Shown here: positions 1 through 9,163 of the stretch, piece by piece
Layout of the letters: each line of letters begins with the position of its first letter
How positions within the stretch are numbered: the stretch's first letter is position 1
Source: Mesostigma viride
Lineage: Eukaryota; Streptophyta; Mesostigmatophyceae; Mesostigmatales; Mesostigmataceae
Direction of reading: 5' to 3'
Assembly (NCBI GenBank): GCA_009746045.1
Contig: RPFO01001292.1
Span: 36,001 to 100,000 of the forward strand
DNA: 64,000 bases
Notes under the pieces: model-generated
Databases searched by the model: none
What the model saw: only the letters and a program-made list of their open reading frames with translations
Told to the model about the DNA's origin: nothing
Program-made: the position numbers and the translations under genes

Positions 1-152
1 TGGGGGGAGTAGCAGGTATTATAAAGCAGTATTAGTGGGTAGTGCATGGGTTAGTCAAGACATCATGATGCAAAGACCGTCCTTGTCGCATTAGCTCTTT
101 AACGGCTATATTTCCCACCTGGTTCCTCTGCATACTTTCACCCTTGATGGGA

Positions 153-598
153 CCCCGTGACCCCATGACCCCATGCCCCCACGACCCCACGACCCCATGA
201 CCCCATGACCCCATGACCCCATGACCCCATGACCCCATGACCCCATGACCCCATGACCCCTTGACCCCATGACCCCATGACCCCATGACCCCATGACCCC
301 ATGCCCCCATGCCCCCATGACCGCATGACCCCATGACCCCATGACCCCATGACCCCATGACCCCATGACCCCATGACCCCATGACCCCATGACCCCATGA
401 CCCCATGACCCCATGACCCCATGACCCCATGACCCCATGACCCCATGACCCCATGACCACATGACCCCATGACCCCATGACCGCATGACCCCATGACCAC
501 ATGACCCCATGACCTCATGACCCCTTGACCCCATGACCCCATGACCCCATGCCCCCATGACCCCATGACCCCATGACCCCATGACCCCATGACCCCAT
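153..598. repeat. 8-bp minisatellite (ACCCCATG) in starch synthase intron
   Basis: About 55 copies of an 8-bp unit CCCCATGA with point variants (CCCCCATG, CCGCATGA, CCTTGA). Because three units make 24 nt without a stop, several frames are open and read MGSWGHGV repeats on the minus strand; this is an artefact of the unit, not a gene. The array ends 10 bp before the splice acceptor of the exon at 609. Confidence 0.95.
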
Positions 599-608
599 GG
601 CCCAACAG

Positions 609-2351
609 ATCCCCATCGTCCGCAAGACCGGTGGCCTCGCCGACACGGTCTTCGACGTCGACGATGAGTCGCGCAAGGGCTTTGGCAACGGGTACGGTCA
701 CTGTATGCTCACTATATACTTGCTATGTGATCACTATGTTTTCGCGTGATATTCTCACGAAATGGTCCTCAATACCCAACTCATGATCAGGTCACCACTG
801 TTCCTGCTCTGCCTCCGAGTTGATGGTGGCTTGTTATTGCTTTCCATAGTCGCGGTGGCTTGCTATGCTTTCCATAGTGGCGGTGGCTTGTTATGCTTTC
901 CATAGTGGCGGTGGCTTGCTATGCTTTCCATAGTAGCGGTGGCTTGCTATGCTTTCCATAGTGGCGGTGGCTTGCTATGCTTCCCGTAGTCGCGGTGGCT
1001 TGCTATGCTTTCCATAGTAGCGGTGGCTTGCTATGCTTCCCATAGTGGCGGTGGCTTGTTATGCTTTCCATAGTAGCGGTGGCTTGCTATGCTTCCTATA
1101 GTGGCGGTGGCTTGCTATGCTTCCCACAGTGGCGTGCAAGCGCGTGCTTCGAATTCTGACGAAGTATTATGACATCAGATGGGCCCTGCTGTAGGCTCCA
1201 GTGTTGTCATGATTGGGCAAAGCCCACAGCTTGGATTTCTTGGACCTACCAGTTACGCCCTCCCAGGGGAATAGCACCATCTGCGTGTACATGACGCTTT
1301 GGCTTCCATGCGGTGTAAGTCGCCTAGTGCAGCATCCCATGGCTTGAAAACCGCAAGCAAAGCTTAAGATCTGACCACCGCGAAGGGAACCAAGTATTGC
1401 TTGCTTTTACCTGCATTCCACTTGTTTGGGGCACATTCTTGCTGTGACCACTTGCAGCCACGAGGCCTCCGCATCACCTTCTACAGGGCCGTGCCTTCTG
1501 CTAACGCATCTCCTCTCCCTCCCCCCTTGCATTGCGACATCTCTGCGCGCAGCTTTGTCTTTGGCGGCATCGACCCCGCGTCCGAGAACTCGGCTCTGGA
1601 CCGCATGATCAAGTACTACAACGAAAGTGCGTGCCGCTCTCATGCTGCACGCGTCACGCCTTTCGTGTTTCTCCTTGTGGTTCCCAGTCCACCTCATGAC
1701 CTGTCGGGTATAATTGCCGCCAGCTGGCTCCCACTGAGACCCCAGGCATCAAGTGGTCAAGAAGGATCTAGTTGTGAGAACATGACCAACCCCTGCCCAT
1801 GTGCGTTGCCTATGAATTCCGGTCGACGTCAATGCAGCCACTGCCAGGGCGCTCAGCATCCACTAGGGTTAGCAATCCACACCACCTTTTCTCTTTTCTC
1901 CTTCTGCTGAGCTGATTCCTGTGCCCGCCCTCTCTTCTGTCTCGCTGGATGCTGGCGGATAAGCTCGATCTTTGTTTCTAATTAGAAATGCTAAGGCTGA
2001 TGGTTTGACTAATCTGCTGTTAAGCGATCTGTATTCTTCCGCTTGTGCGTCAAAGCATATCAGGTCGTGGCGCCAGGTCCTTAGCTCCTTGCCCCACCCG
2101 TTCATTCAGCCTTGTTGTCCCACCCATTTGTTCACAGGAAGCTACTGGAGTCAGCAACCCTATTCTTATCACGGTTTAGAGATACTGATGGTGGTCTTGT
2201 GGAATGAATCCTGCGCATGGCATGGATTGCTGTCCCTGCAGAGCCGGAGTGGTGGGAGGCCCTTACCTCCTCCGCTATGCGCGTCGACAACTCGTGGGAC
2301 CGCTGCGCCAACAGCTACCTGGACTTGTACAACCGCATTGGCAACCTTTAA
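609..2351 (+). CDS. Soluble starch synthase (class III-like), C-terminal three exons; 5' part outside window
   Basis: Adds glucose from ADP-glucose to growing alpha-1,4-glucan chains in the plastid (GT5 family knowledge). Exons chosen from GT/AG borders and phase: 609-691, 1553-1626, 2242-2351 (TAA). Exon 1 reads IPIVRKTGGLADTVFDVDD, the K-T-G-G-L nucleotide-sugar-binding motif of the C-terminal Rossmann domain. Exon 2 reads FVFGGIDPASENSALDRM and ends YYNE. Exon 3 starts KPEWWEAL and ends NSYLDLYNRIGNL, the usual closing helix of class III starch synthases. Phases agree (2 nt, then 1 nt carried over). The catalytic N-terminal half is not in the window; positions 1-608 are intron. A GT5 starch synthase is clear; class III rather than IV is inference from the tail wording. 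Confidence 0.9.
823..1133. repeat. 28-bp minisatellite in starch synthase intron
   Basis: About 11 tandem copies of a 28-bp unit beginning GCGGTGGCTTGCTATGC and ending TTCCATAGT. Copies differ by single bases (TAGTAG, CCCATAG, CCTATAG). It lies wholly inside the intron between exons 609-691 and 1553-1626. Confidence 0.95.
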
Positions 2352-2860
2352 GTGGACGGCATGCCAACTGCGGCCCTTCCATTATTATAGCTGATGAATT
2401 TTTCAGCAACAGGAATGCCCCTGGCTGGCACAACAGGGAGCCATATGCAGGCTCTGTGGTGTCCAGCTGGCCATGTCTGCATGAAATGTAGAAGTATAAA
2501 CTCAAACAAGCCCTTCAGCTGAAATCAGAACAAACAAGCCCTTCAGCTGTTTTTAAGGCTGGGGCACACCGATGGTTCCCACATACCTAAACATGTAGGC
2601 CTCCTTGTAAACAGCTGTAGCTCTATATAGTGCAATTCTGCACTGGCTAAGCCTCAGTCCATGTTCGTACGGGTACTACCACTTACAAATGGTCACATAG
2701 ATCCTGCAGTGCTATGTAGCGCTACATATATGTACAACACAATATATAGCTAATCGTGACAAGTTTTTTTCATACATGCTGTATAGGCTGCTAGCAGCCC
2801 TGCATGCAGTGCTCTTTGATATCGATTAAACGGGCCCATGCACTTAAGGGTGTACACAGG
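2352..2860. other. 3' flank of starch synthase, no gene seen
   Basis: Probable 3' UTR up to about 2630, then AT-richer sequence. A short direct repeat (CAAGCCCTTCAGCTG at about 2508 and 2534) is present. No coding signature was found on either strand. Confidence 0.5.
2606..2610 (+). promoter_or_regulatory. TGTAA poly(A) signal candidate
   Basis: TGTAA, the usual green-algal polyadenylation signal, lies about 255 nt after the starch synthase stop codon at 2351. Placement is plausible; the cleavage site is not known. Confidence 0.45.
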
Positions 2861-3310
2861 GCAAAAAATGGCAAAAAATGCACCATTTATGCTAGCAAAC
2901 GTCACTATTTTGACGTCAAACTGAGCCCAAACTTGGCCCATGGTCTAATCTAGTGGTGTTTAGGTTGCTTCCAATATTTCATAGCTTTATGACGTAGTTT
3001 GATATTGTTTAGTAGCTTACACTGAGCAAAATGCTTGAAAATGGCAAAAAATGCAGTATTTATGCTAGCAAACGTCACTATTTTGAGTTCAGATTGACCC
3101 CAAACTTTGTGCATGGTCTATTCTAGTGGTAATTAGGTTGCTTGCAAATATCCATGATGGTTTGACGTGATTTAGTACTGTTTCCTATTTATTACTATTT
3201 AATTTAATTTAAAATGACAAAAATGTACCTTTATTGCTAGCAAATGTCACCAAGATGACGTCCGATCGATGCCAAACTTTGTACGAGGTCTATTTTGGTT
3301 GCAAACATCA
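2861..3310. repeat. 173-bp diverged tandem repeat, about 2.5 copies
   Basis: Three copies of a block containing the phrase GCTAGCAAAC/TGTCAC start at 2891, 3064 and 3236, a period of 172-173 bp. Each has a run of AAAATG words before it and CCAAACTTnGT...GGTCTA after it. Copies are perhaps 70-80% alike by eye, so the array is old. Satellite-like; no ORF. Confidence 0.8.
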
Positions 3311-3595
3311 TGCATGACAATTTTCAGCATAAAAAGACAAACTTCGGTACGAAGCCATTTTGCGTGCTGGAGTACATTCTTAATGGCTGGTAGGGTTTGC
3401 AGCTGTCACAAAAAAAATACCAAAAATACCAGGATTTTTTTCTTGAATTCTATGAGATGTTTCTGACCTGTGTTGAAAGTTTCAGACCAAAAATCGCATG
3501 TTTAATAGGTTTGCCACGTGCCAGATTACAACGCAATACATCGCGTTCTAACCAGGGCTACAACGCGATGTATCGCGTTGTAAAAAAACACGGGT
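3311..3595. other. Intergenic, contains near-perfect palindrome at 3567-3586
   Basis: AT-rich sequence without a gene. Near its end CAACGCGATGTATCGCGTTG (one central mismatch pair) forms a 20-nt near-palindrome, and a related half, ACGCAATACATCGCGTT, lies at about 3531. The feature abuts the LINE tail that follows. Confidence 0.5.
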
Positions 3596-5425
3596 TAATT
3601 AATTAGACTCGTGCTCCCGTTGGGGAGTCACGGAGCATTAACCCCGATGGATCGATGGATCCATGGATGGGTGCAAACAGTCCTACCGGTCTAATCTATC
3701 TACATCAGCTACCTACAACATCTATCTAACAGCATCACTAACTACAACACTCTATCTAAACAGCATCACGCTGCATGCCCTAGGGGAGCTGTCTGGCGTG
3801 CCTCCCGCGGGTTTGCATACGCGGGCGCTTCCCCACAGGGGGGGGCTCGTTGTCCTCTATGACCTGGGCCCCCTAATTGGCCTTGTCCATCATCTTCTTA
3901 CCAAACGGAGAGGCCTAGGCCCCCCATGTCCTCTACTAGCTGTTCTTTGAAGGTGCGGGCCTTGCGGCGTCTAACATCACGGGGCCCGGCCCACGTCAGG
4001 AGGTGCCGGCCAGGCTGAGCTGGTCGCCGTCCCGCGGGGGGGCCACGTGAGGTGTCTACCTGGTTGGTGCGAGCTAGGTGCCCTACTTAGCTGCAGGCGC
4101 CGCTGCTTAATGGTGCTGGTGATATATCGGGCATGCCCTGGTACTCAGGTCCTCGTTGCGGACATGAGCAGCATATCCTACTCTGAAAATGGAGCGCACT
4201 GGCATGTTGGTGACCGCGCCGTCCAGCTTGCGGGCCATGCAGGTCGGCGGTGAGGGTCCACGTCTCGGCCCCGTACGTGAGAACAGGATGGACGAGGACC
4301 TTAAACAGGTCCTGTTTCTCGATCTTGCCCAGGGGCTTGCGCCACAGGGCCCGGTACTGGCGTAAAGCGTGCCAGGCGAGGGAGATGCGATGGTCCACAT
4401 CAACCTCGCAGCTGGGAAGCAGGCTGCCCAGCAGCTTAACGCGGTCCCGATACAGGACTCGAGAGCCGTCTAGGAGATAATAGAGGGGTGGCGGTGAGTG
4501 GGTGAGGCCAACCGCCAGGGCCTCTGTCTTCTTGCTGACCTCAAGCCCCACTGCACGGGCCTCGATAGCCAGGCATGCAGTCAAGCCATGTCTGCACGTG
4601 CCCAGTGTCCTCGAAGAGGGTGGTGTCGTCTGCGTAGATGATATCTGCCAGCCGAATAGCTCCGTTTCCGCTCCGCCATGCCAGAAGTGGTTAGCAACCT
4701 GCACCCCTGGTTGATCCCAACCCACGATGCAGCCGGGCAAATCGCTTGCGCCCCTGAATCATTACGTATTCGACCACAATAATGAACAGGTAGGGCGACA
4801 GCACGCAGCCCTGCCACACACCCTTCTGTAAAGGACATGGTGGCGTGGTACCGTAAGAAGTGCGCACCGAAGTGGTGGACCCTTCATACAGGTTGCGGAT
4901 GACAGCAATAAGGGGGCGGGGGATCCGGAACAGCTCTAGGATGTCGATCCCAAAGTGCAGGCCAGAAAACCGAATCGAAGGCTTTGATGAAGTCCACCAG
5001 CACAATGTGCAAAGGGGACTCACCAGGCTGAAGGCGTTCCAGTTCCTCCACCAGTCGGCGAGTAGCGAAGAGCGCCTGCACTGTGTTGCGACCTGAGCGG
5101 AAGCCGTGCTGAGTCTCGCTGAGGTGACCGCCCAGCGGCCGTGCGCAGACGGTTCAGGACGTCATCCATGCGCCAGGCACGTGCGCGCTTTGACGCCCAG
5201 GGTTTCGAGCCTGGCTTGGACATCCTTACATAACGATCGAGAATATACGGCGGCGGTCAGCCCTGGTTAGCGCCTGTCCAACCGGATGATACCATGCACC
5301 ATCATTCATCGAGCGCCCAGAGCACAGTTCAGACCCGGGCTGGCTGGACTGTTTGGGCTCGGAGGCGCGGGCGGTGGGGTTGGAGATTAGTGTCCAAAAA
5401 CCAAATGTCCTCATTTGAGGACATA
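3596..5425 (-). pseudogene. Decayed non-LTR retrotransposon (LINE) with reverse transcriptase, family-1 tail
   Basis: Reverse-transcriptase remnants run on the minus strand in three shifting frames. Visible motifs are LVDFIKAFDSVFW (motif A, about 4964-5005), QKGVWQGCVLSPYLF (motif B, about 4792-4833), YADD (catalytic, 4625-4636), GLEVSKKTEAL, VKLLGSLLP and HPVLTYGAETWTLT (downstream thumb region). A conserved tail segment TFKEQLVEDMGGLGLS follows near 3900-3945. Frameshifts near 4600-4700 and 4880 and internal stops mark it as dead. The 3' end is the conserved stem-loop at 3609-3638 followed by TTAATTAATTAA at 3596-3607. The upstream end is placed at the palindrome 5403-5424 and is uncertain. 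Related copies lie at 33427-33919 and 41953-42198. Clade assignment needs a tree. Confidence 0.85.
5403..5424. repeat. Palindrome AATGTCCTCA-TT-TGAGGACATT, copy 1
   Basis: A 10-bp inverted repeat around TT. Here its last base pair is imperfect. The same palindrome recurs at 7668-7693. Both lie at the upstream edge of recognisable LINE sequence although the two LINEs point in opposite directions. Confidence 0.75.
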
Positions 5426-6494
5426 GTCCTCGTTTGAGACGGGGGGGGTCAGGGGCGCGGTTTTGGCGCCAAATTTGGTCCTAGGGTCACTTGGTGGGTT
5501 TTGGCGCGAAACTGGGATAGGTACTGAGCGCGCCAAGCCCCTGGGGTCGACAGGGGTCGACCGTACCTGGAAAATATGAGGCGACGAAAAGTACCTACAA
5601 TAGCAAGAACATCGCAATGCAATCGAGTGTTTTGTCGAGTGGCGGCTATGGGGTCGTGCCAGTTCCGAGGCTTGCCTGAATGTTATAGGGCATTATTTTG
5701 CCCCGGACGAAGACAGCATTTTAGATCGTCATCTAGTGATTTCGAAGATGCTATTCTTCACGTGCAGGTGCTTTGTATATGTCGAAAATTTTGTTCATGA
5801 ACGAATTTTGGCATTGTTGAAGAAAATCTGAGAGCTACGTAGATCGCATGATAGGTCAGTTCGCAGTTCGGTTTTACAATTTCTTTTTCCGCCCAGGCGC
5901 TGCGGATATCGCGAGTATGGGTTATGGTACGCTTCTGGGCTTATGGGCGACATGGGGAGAAGAGGGACTTGGGCAGTTGCATGCGTCAAAGAGTCTCTAT
6001 TTTTTCGTCGTGATGTCGCAGTCGCGCCTGGCGAAAACCAGGGCGAGCGCGAGCCATATTTTTCTTTTGCCGCAAGGCTTGGTGCTTCCCACGCGTCACC
6101 GTCCTTTAATATATATTTCTTGAGCTGGCCCGCGCAGCTGGCGGCCTGGGCGCACGTCAAGAACAAGGATCCGACTGTCATTCTCAACCGCATCCTTCTA
6201 AGTAAGCGTGTTAAGCGGATTGTAACCTATAACTCCCGCAGACATGATAATGCCGGTTGCTTTCAATGCCCAACTTCGTGGTTTTGATTACGTTTATGTC
6301 CGGGGGATAACGGAAGTTTGCTGGGCGCCGGTACTTTCTTTTCCCGTTGCGTCACTGAAAAGGTAAACGGCCTTGCGTTATCAAAACAGAAGCAAGTAGA
6401 AGTCGCTGTGCTTAATTGCGATGTGGTAGTTTGATTCAACACATATACTGCCTTGTTGCTGAGAAGTTTTTCAAGGCTTGCTGGTATGTTGCCC
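5426..6494. other. Gene-free stretch with E2F-like GGCGCC/GGCGCG sites
   Basis: No gene recognised. At 5462-5475 and 5502-5512 TTTTGGCGCCAAA and TTTTGGCGCGAAA resemble E2F sites. A short open piece on the plus strand at about 6139-6199 (LAAWAHVKNKDPTVILNRIL) is bordered by CAG and GTAAGC and could be a stray exon, but no partner exon was found. Confidence 0.4.
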
Positions 6495-6656
6495 ATATTC
6501 TGATCAGACACTCCGCAAAGGTGAAAACCTTTGCGTTCAGTGCCAGGCCGCGGAAAACGCGGAAAACGCGATCTGCAAATGAATCCGACCGGAATCGAAC
6601 TGGGGACCTCTCGCACCAATTTTGCTGACTATAGGACGGACGTCTCCGGATACCAT
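6495..6656 (-). repeat. 162-bp tRNA-like repeat (SINE-like), copy 1
   Basis: On the minus strand it contains AGTTCGATTCC, a good Pol III B box, preceded by GTGCGAGAGGTCCCC and by TAGTCAGCAAAATTGG, which looks like a degenerate D-arm/A box. The anticodon arm is missing, so it is not a tRNA gene. It also carries a perfect 8-bp hairpin (CGCAAAGG / CCTTTGCG, 6514-6535) and CGCGGAAAA direct repeats. Identical to the copy at 6895-7056. Best read as a tRNA-derived SINE or a fragment of one. Confidence 0.65.
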
Positions 6657-6757
6657 GGCATCGCCAACTTACACCTACAGTCATCCGCAAAAGTTCTCCT
6701 GTCCGGGGAGTGATGCAAGCCTTTCGGATTTGGTACTAGATAAATCACTCGAGATCT

Positions 6758-6859
6758 GTGTGTAGGAGTACTACACACGTGTCTGCACGCGAGACTTGTT
6801 CAGTCTCGCACCGTGAGACGGGCTGAACACCGGGCTGAATCCTTCTTTTTAGTAGAAGG
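6758..6859. other. Three consecutive perfect hairpins between the SINE-like copies
   Basis: 6758-6778 GTGTGTAG / CTACACAC with a 5-nt loop; 6789-6809 GCGAGAC / GTCTCGC with a 7-nt loop; 6841-6859 CCTTCT / AGAAGG with a 7-nt loop. They lie within the 238-bp spacer between the two 162-bp repeats. Function unknown; a structured RNA or terminator is possible, not shown. Confidence 0.5.
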
Positions 6860-6894
6860 GGGCGTAGCCGGTACTATCGAAATCAGCCAAGCGT

Positions 6895-7056
6895 ATATTC
6901 TGATCAGACACTCCGCAAAGGTGAAAACCTTTGCGTTCAGTGCCAGGCCGCGGAAAACGCGGAAAACGCGATCTGCAAATGAATCCGACCGGAATCGAAC
7001 TGGGGACCTCTCGCACCAATTTTGCTGACTATAGGACGGACGTCTCCGGATACCAT
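6895..7056 (-). repeat. 162-bp tRNA-like repeat (SINE-like), copy 2
   Basis: Identical over all 162 bases compared by eye to 6495-6656 and in the same orientation, exactly 400 bp downstream. Identity means a recent duplication or gene conversion. Carries the same B box (minus strand) and the same hairpin at 6914-6935. Confidence 0.7.
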
Positions 7057-7667
7057 ATGTTTCTAATGCTTCAACTCATGTCCAAGTGATCAAGACTGGC
7101 TTGGAAACTTGAGCTTGTCATGTTTACATTGTGCTTGTGTTACAACTTGTGCCTCTTTGCAGTATATGTTTCATATATAACGTAAGGGTTCATGATGGTT
7201 TAGCACCGTGGTGGCAGCCGAGCCTCTACTAACGATCATGGACCTAACCTTGGCAAGTATTTGCATCATACTTCACTCTTTGGACTGAGCTAGCTTTACA
7301 CCTGCTGTTTGGCCTGCACCATGGTCCCTGGCTGCCAGTTCATTTTGTGCCCCCCCGCTGGCAGGCTGCAGGGTCTAGGACTGCGAGGGTGTAACATAGA
7401 CATGTTGTGGGCACCCTGGGTGCATTTTCAGGACCAGCCATGACCTGGCCATGCCTTCTTTCTTGGCATATTGTTGACTTGAGTGCTATTTGGTCACTCG
7501 CGTAGCGACCCCCCTGCATTCATAAATCGTAAACAATTATACAAAGAGCATATTTCATGGATGTTAAGCATTGCAACTCTTGAACATATCATAAATGAAC
7601 ATGGTTCCATGCCGTACCCATGGATGTGTTGACATGTGTTAGTTATTACAAATGGTATCCATGCTAG
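7057..7667. other. Gene-free stretch
   Basis: No coding signature, repeats or RNA gene recognised on either strand. Confidence 0.4.
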
Positions 7668-7693
7668 AAAATGTCCTCATTTGAGGACATTTT
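7668..7693. repeat. Palindrome copy 2 (AATGTCCTCA / TGAGGACATT)
   Basis: Extended version of the palindrome at 5403-5424 (13-bp arms here, AAAATGTCCTCA / TGAGGACATTTT core). It sits immediately upstream of the plus-strand LINE remnant. Confidence 0.75.
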
Positions 7694-8660
7694 CTTGGTG
7701 ATTAGACATTAGCGTCAAAATCGAGGCGATGGTGATTGGGGCTACCAGTTGCCCGCCACGGCTGCTGCTGCTTGACAGGACGGAGGTCCCGTTCCATGAG
7801 CGCTTCAAGCTGCTGGGGAGCATGCTCCCCGATCGATGCCGCATATGATGTGGAAACCAGCATTGGCCTGGCCTGGGCCAGGCTCAGCTCGCTCAACCCC
7901 TTCTGCCGGCACTCGAAGGACCTGGGCGAGGACCGCAAGCGAGTGCTCTCCAAGGTCCTGGTCCTCACGGTTCTCACTGACCTATTACGCCGAGGCATGG
8001 AAGCTCACGGACAAGATGGCCACACGCCGGGCTGGGCAGCACGGTTTGTACAGGATGCTCCGACATGTCCTGAACGTCGGGTTTTCCACACATAGGTCGT
8101 TAGAGTCTTTGTATAATGGTATGCCTTGCATTACGGATGAGATTAGACATCGTAGGATAGCATTCGTAGTCCTGACATCTTGCTCGCACCAGTCAGGTAG
8201 ACCCCCCCCTCGGTCAGTCCGGCCCCCAGCGGCTTGGCCAGCCAGGGCGGCAGCACATCCTGACCTGGCCTGGCCCCAAGGACATTCCTAGAAAGATTGG
8301 TAAACCTGCCATGAACTACACACAGCAGTTGCTGGCCGACCTAGTGGTCCCAGCCCAGTTTGAACACCGCATTTCCTCCCTCTCTCTTGCTTGGACTGCA
8401 ATGCAGAATGTAAAGAAGAGGTGGCAGACCATTGTCCAGGCGCCCGGCCCACCCGCCAGCCCCTGTGGGCACCCCCCCCCTCCCCCCAGGAGGAAGGGGC
8501 GCTCTGCTGAGTAGAGTAGTTAAAGGATTTTCTCGATTAGCTTAGAGTTAGCTTAGTTCGGTTTCGCGGAATCGCTCACCTCCATCCATCAAGCAAGGGA
8601 ATACGTCATGCTATGTACATGATCTCCCCACGGAGTCATGTTATAATTTAATTCAATTTA
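7694..8660 (+). pseudogene. Decayed LINE, reverse-transcriptase C-terminal part and family-2 tail
   Basis: Plus-strand fragments in shifting frames: FKLLGSMLPD (about 7806), TSIGLAWARLSSLNPF, DRKRVLSKVLVL (about 7930), LTYYAEAWKLTDKMATRR (about 7976), GLYRMLRHVLNVGFSTHRSL (about 8043) and ISSLSLAWTAMQNVKKRW (about 8370), all typical of the region downstream of LINE reverse transcriptases. Frameshifts and stops show it is inactive. Ends with the stem-loop at 8618-8640 (CTCC-CCAC-GGAG with TGA/TCA flanks) and an AT tail of TTAAT words. A reverse-oriented relative of its 3' end is at 33130-33240. Confidence 0.8.
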
Positions 8661-9163
8661 ACTTAATTTAATAGCTAGACGCTACATTACCGCCTCGTTT
8701 GCCATTACAGGATAGCATAATAGCTCCAGCCTAGGGGAATACAGCAGCAGTAGTGTAGAATAGTTAGACAGTGGCCTTGTACATGCCCGCCTACTACAGG
8801 CACTATACCAGCTGAGGCCTAGCCTTTTTAGTCATGTACATGTGTGCCTATGATGAGCCACCCTCCAGATGATGCCTAGCTTTATTTAATTATGCCGTGC
8901 CCATGCAGGGAGTAACTCTCTGCTGAGACGCCATGCCCTAGCTTCTGTATAGCTATGCTGATCTTCCCCCCGATGACAAGCTCCCCCTTAGCTGGGCATA
9001 GCTTGAAGCTCATGGGGCTGCAAGTGCCCTGGTGCACGTAGAGCATGACGTCGTTTACATTCCCACCCTTGCAGGAAGTAGCTTAGAATGTATGATAGGC
9101 CATATGCCCCTTCTCTGGGCTATGTGCTACATATACTCCCAACGGAGTTGTGTTCCTAATTAA
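8661..9163 (+). repeat. LINE 3' region, family-3 tail
   Basis: From about 8895 this is collinear with the reverse complement of 34163-34394 plus 35575-35670, so it is the 3' end of a dispersed element. It ends in the stem-loop 9132-9150 (ACTCC-CAAC-GGAGT) and CTAATTAA. Another small hairpin, GCAGGGAG / CTCTCTGC, lies at 8902-8920. No ORF survives. Its TTAA tail is interrupted by the DNA element that begins at 9164. Confidence 0.7.

Noticed and set aside
153-598. Long MGSWGHGV-repeat ORFs on the minus strand
   Set aside because: Produced by the 8-bp minisatellite; several frames are open at once and the array is inside an intron.
3663-3950. Plus-strand 95-aa ORF
   Set aside because: Antisense to the 3' end of the minus-strand LINE.
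6139-6199. Single exon-like piece LAAWAHVKNKDPTVILNRIL
   Set aside because: It has good borders, but no partner exon or family; kept only as a remark in the flanking entry.
6495-7056. Functional tRNA genes
   Set aside because: A B box is present, but the anticodon arm is missing and the acceptor and T stems do not pair properly.
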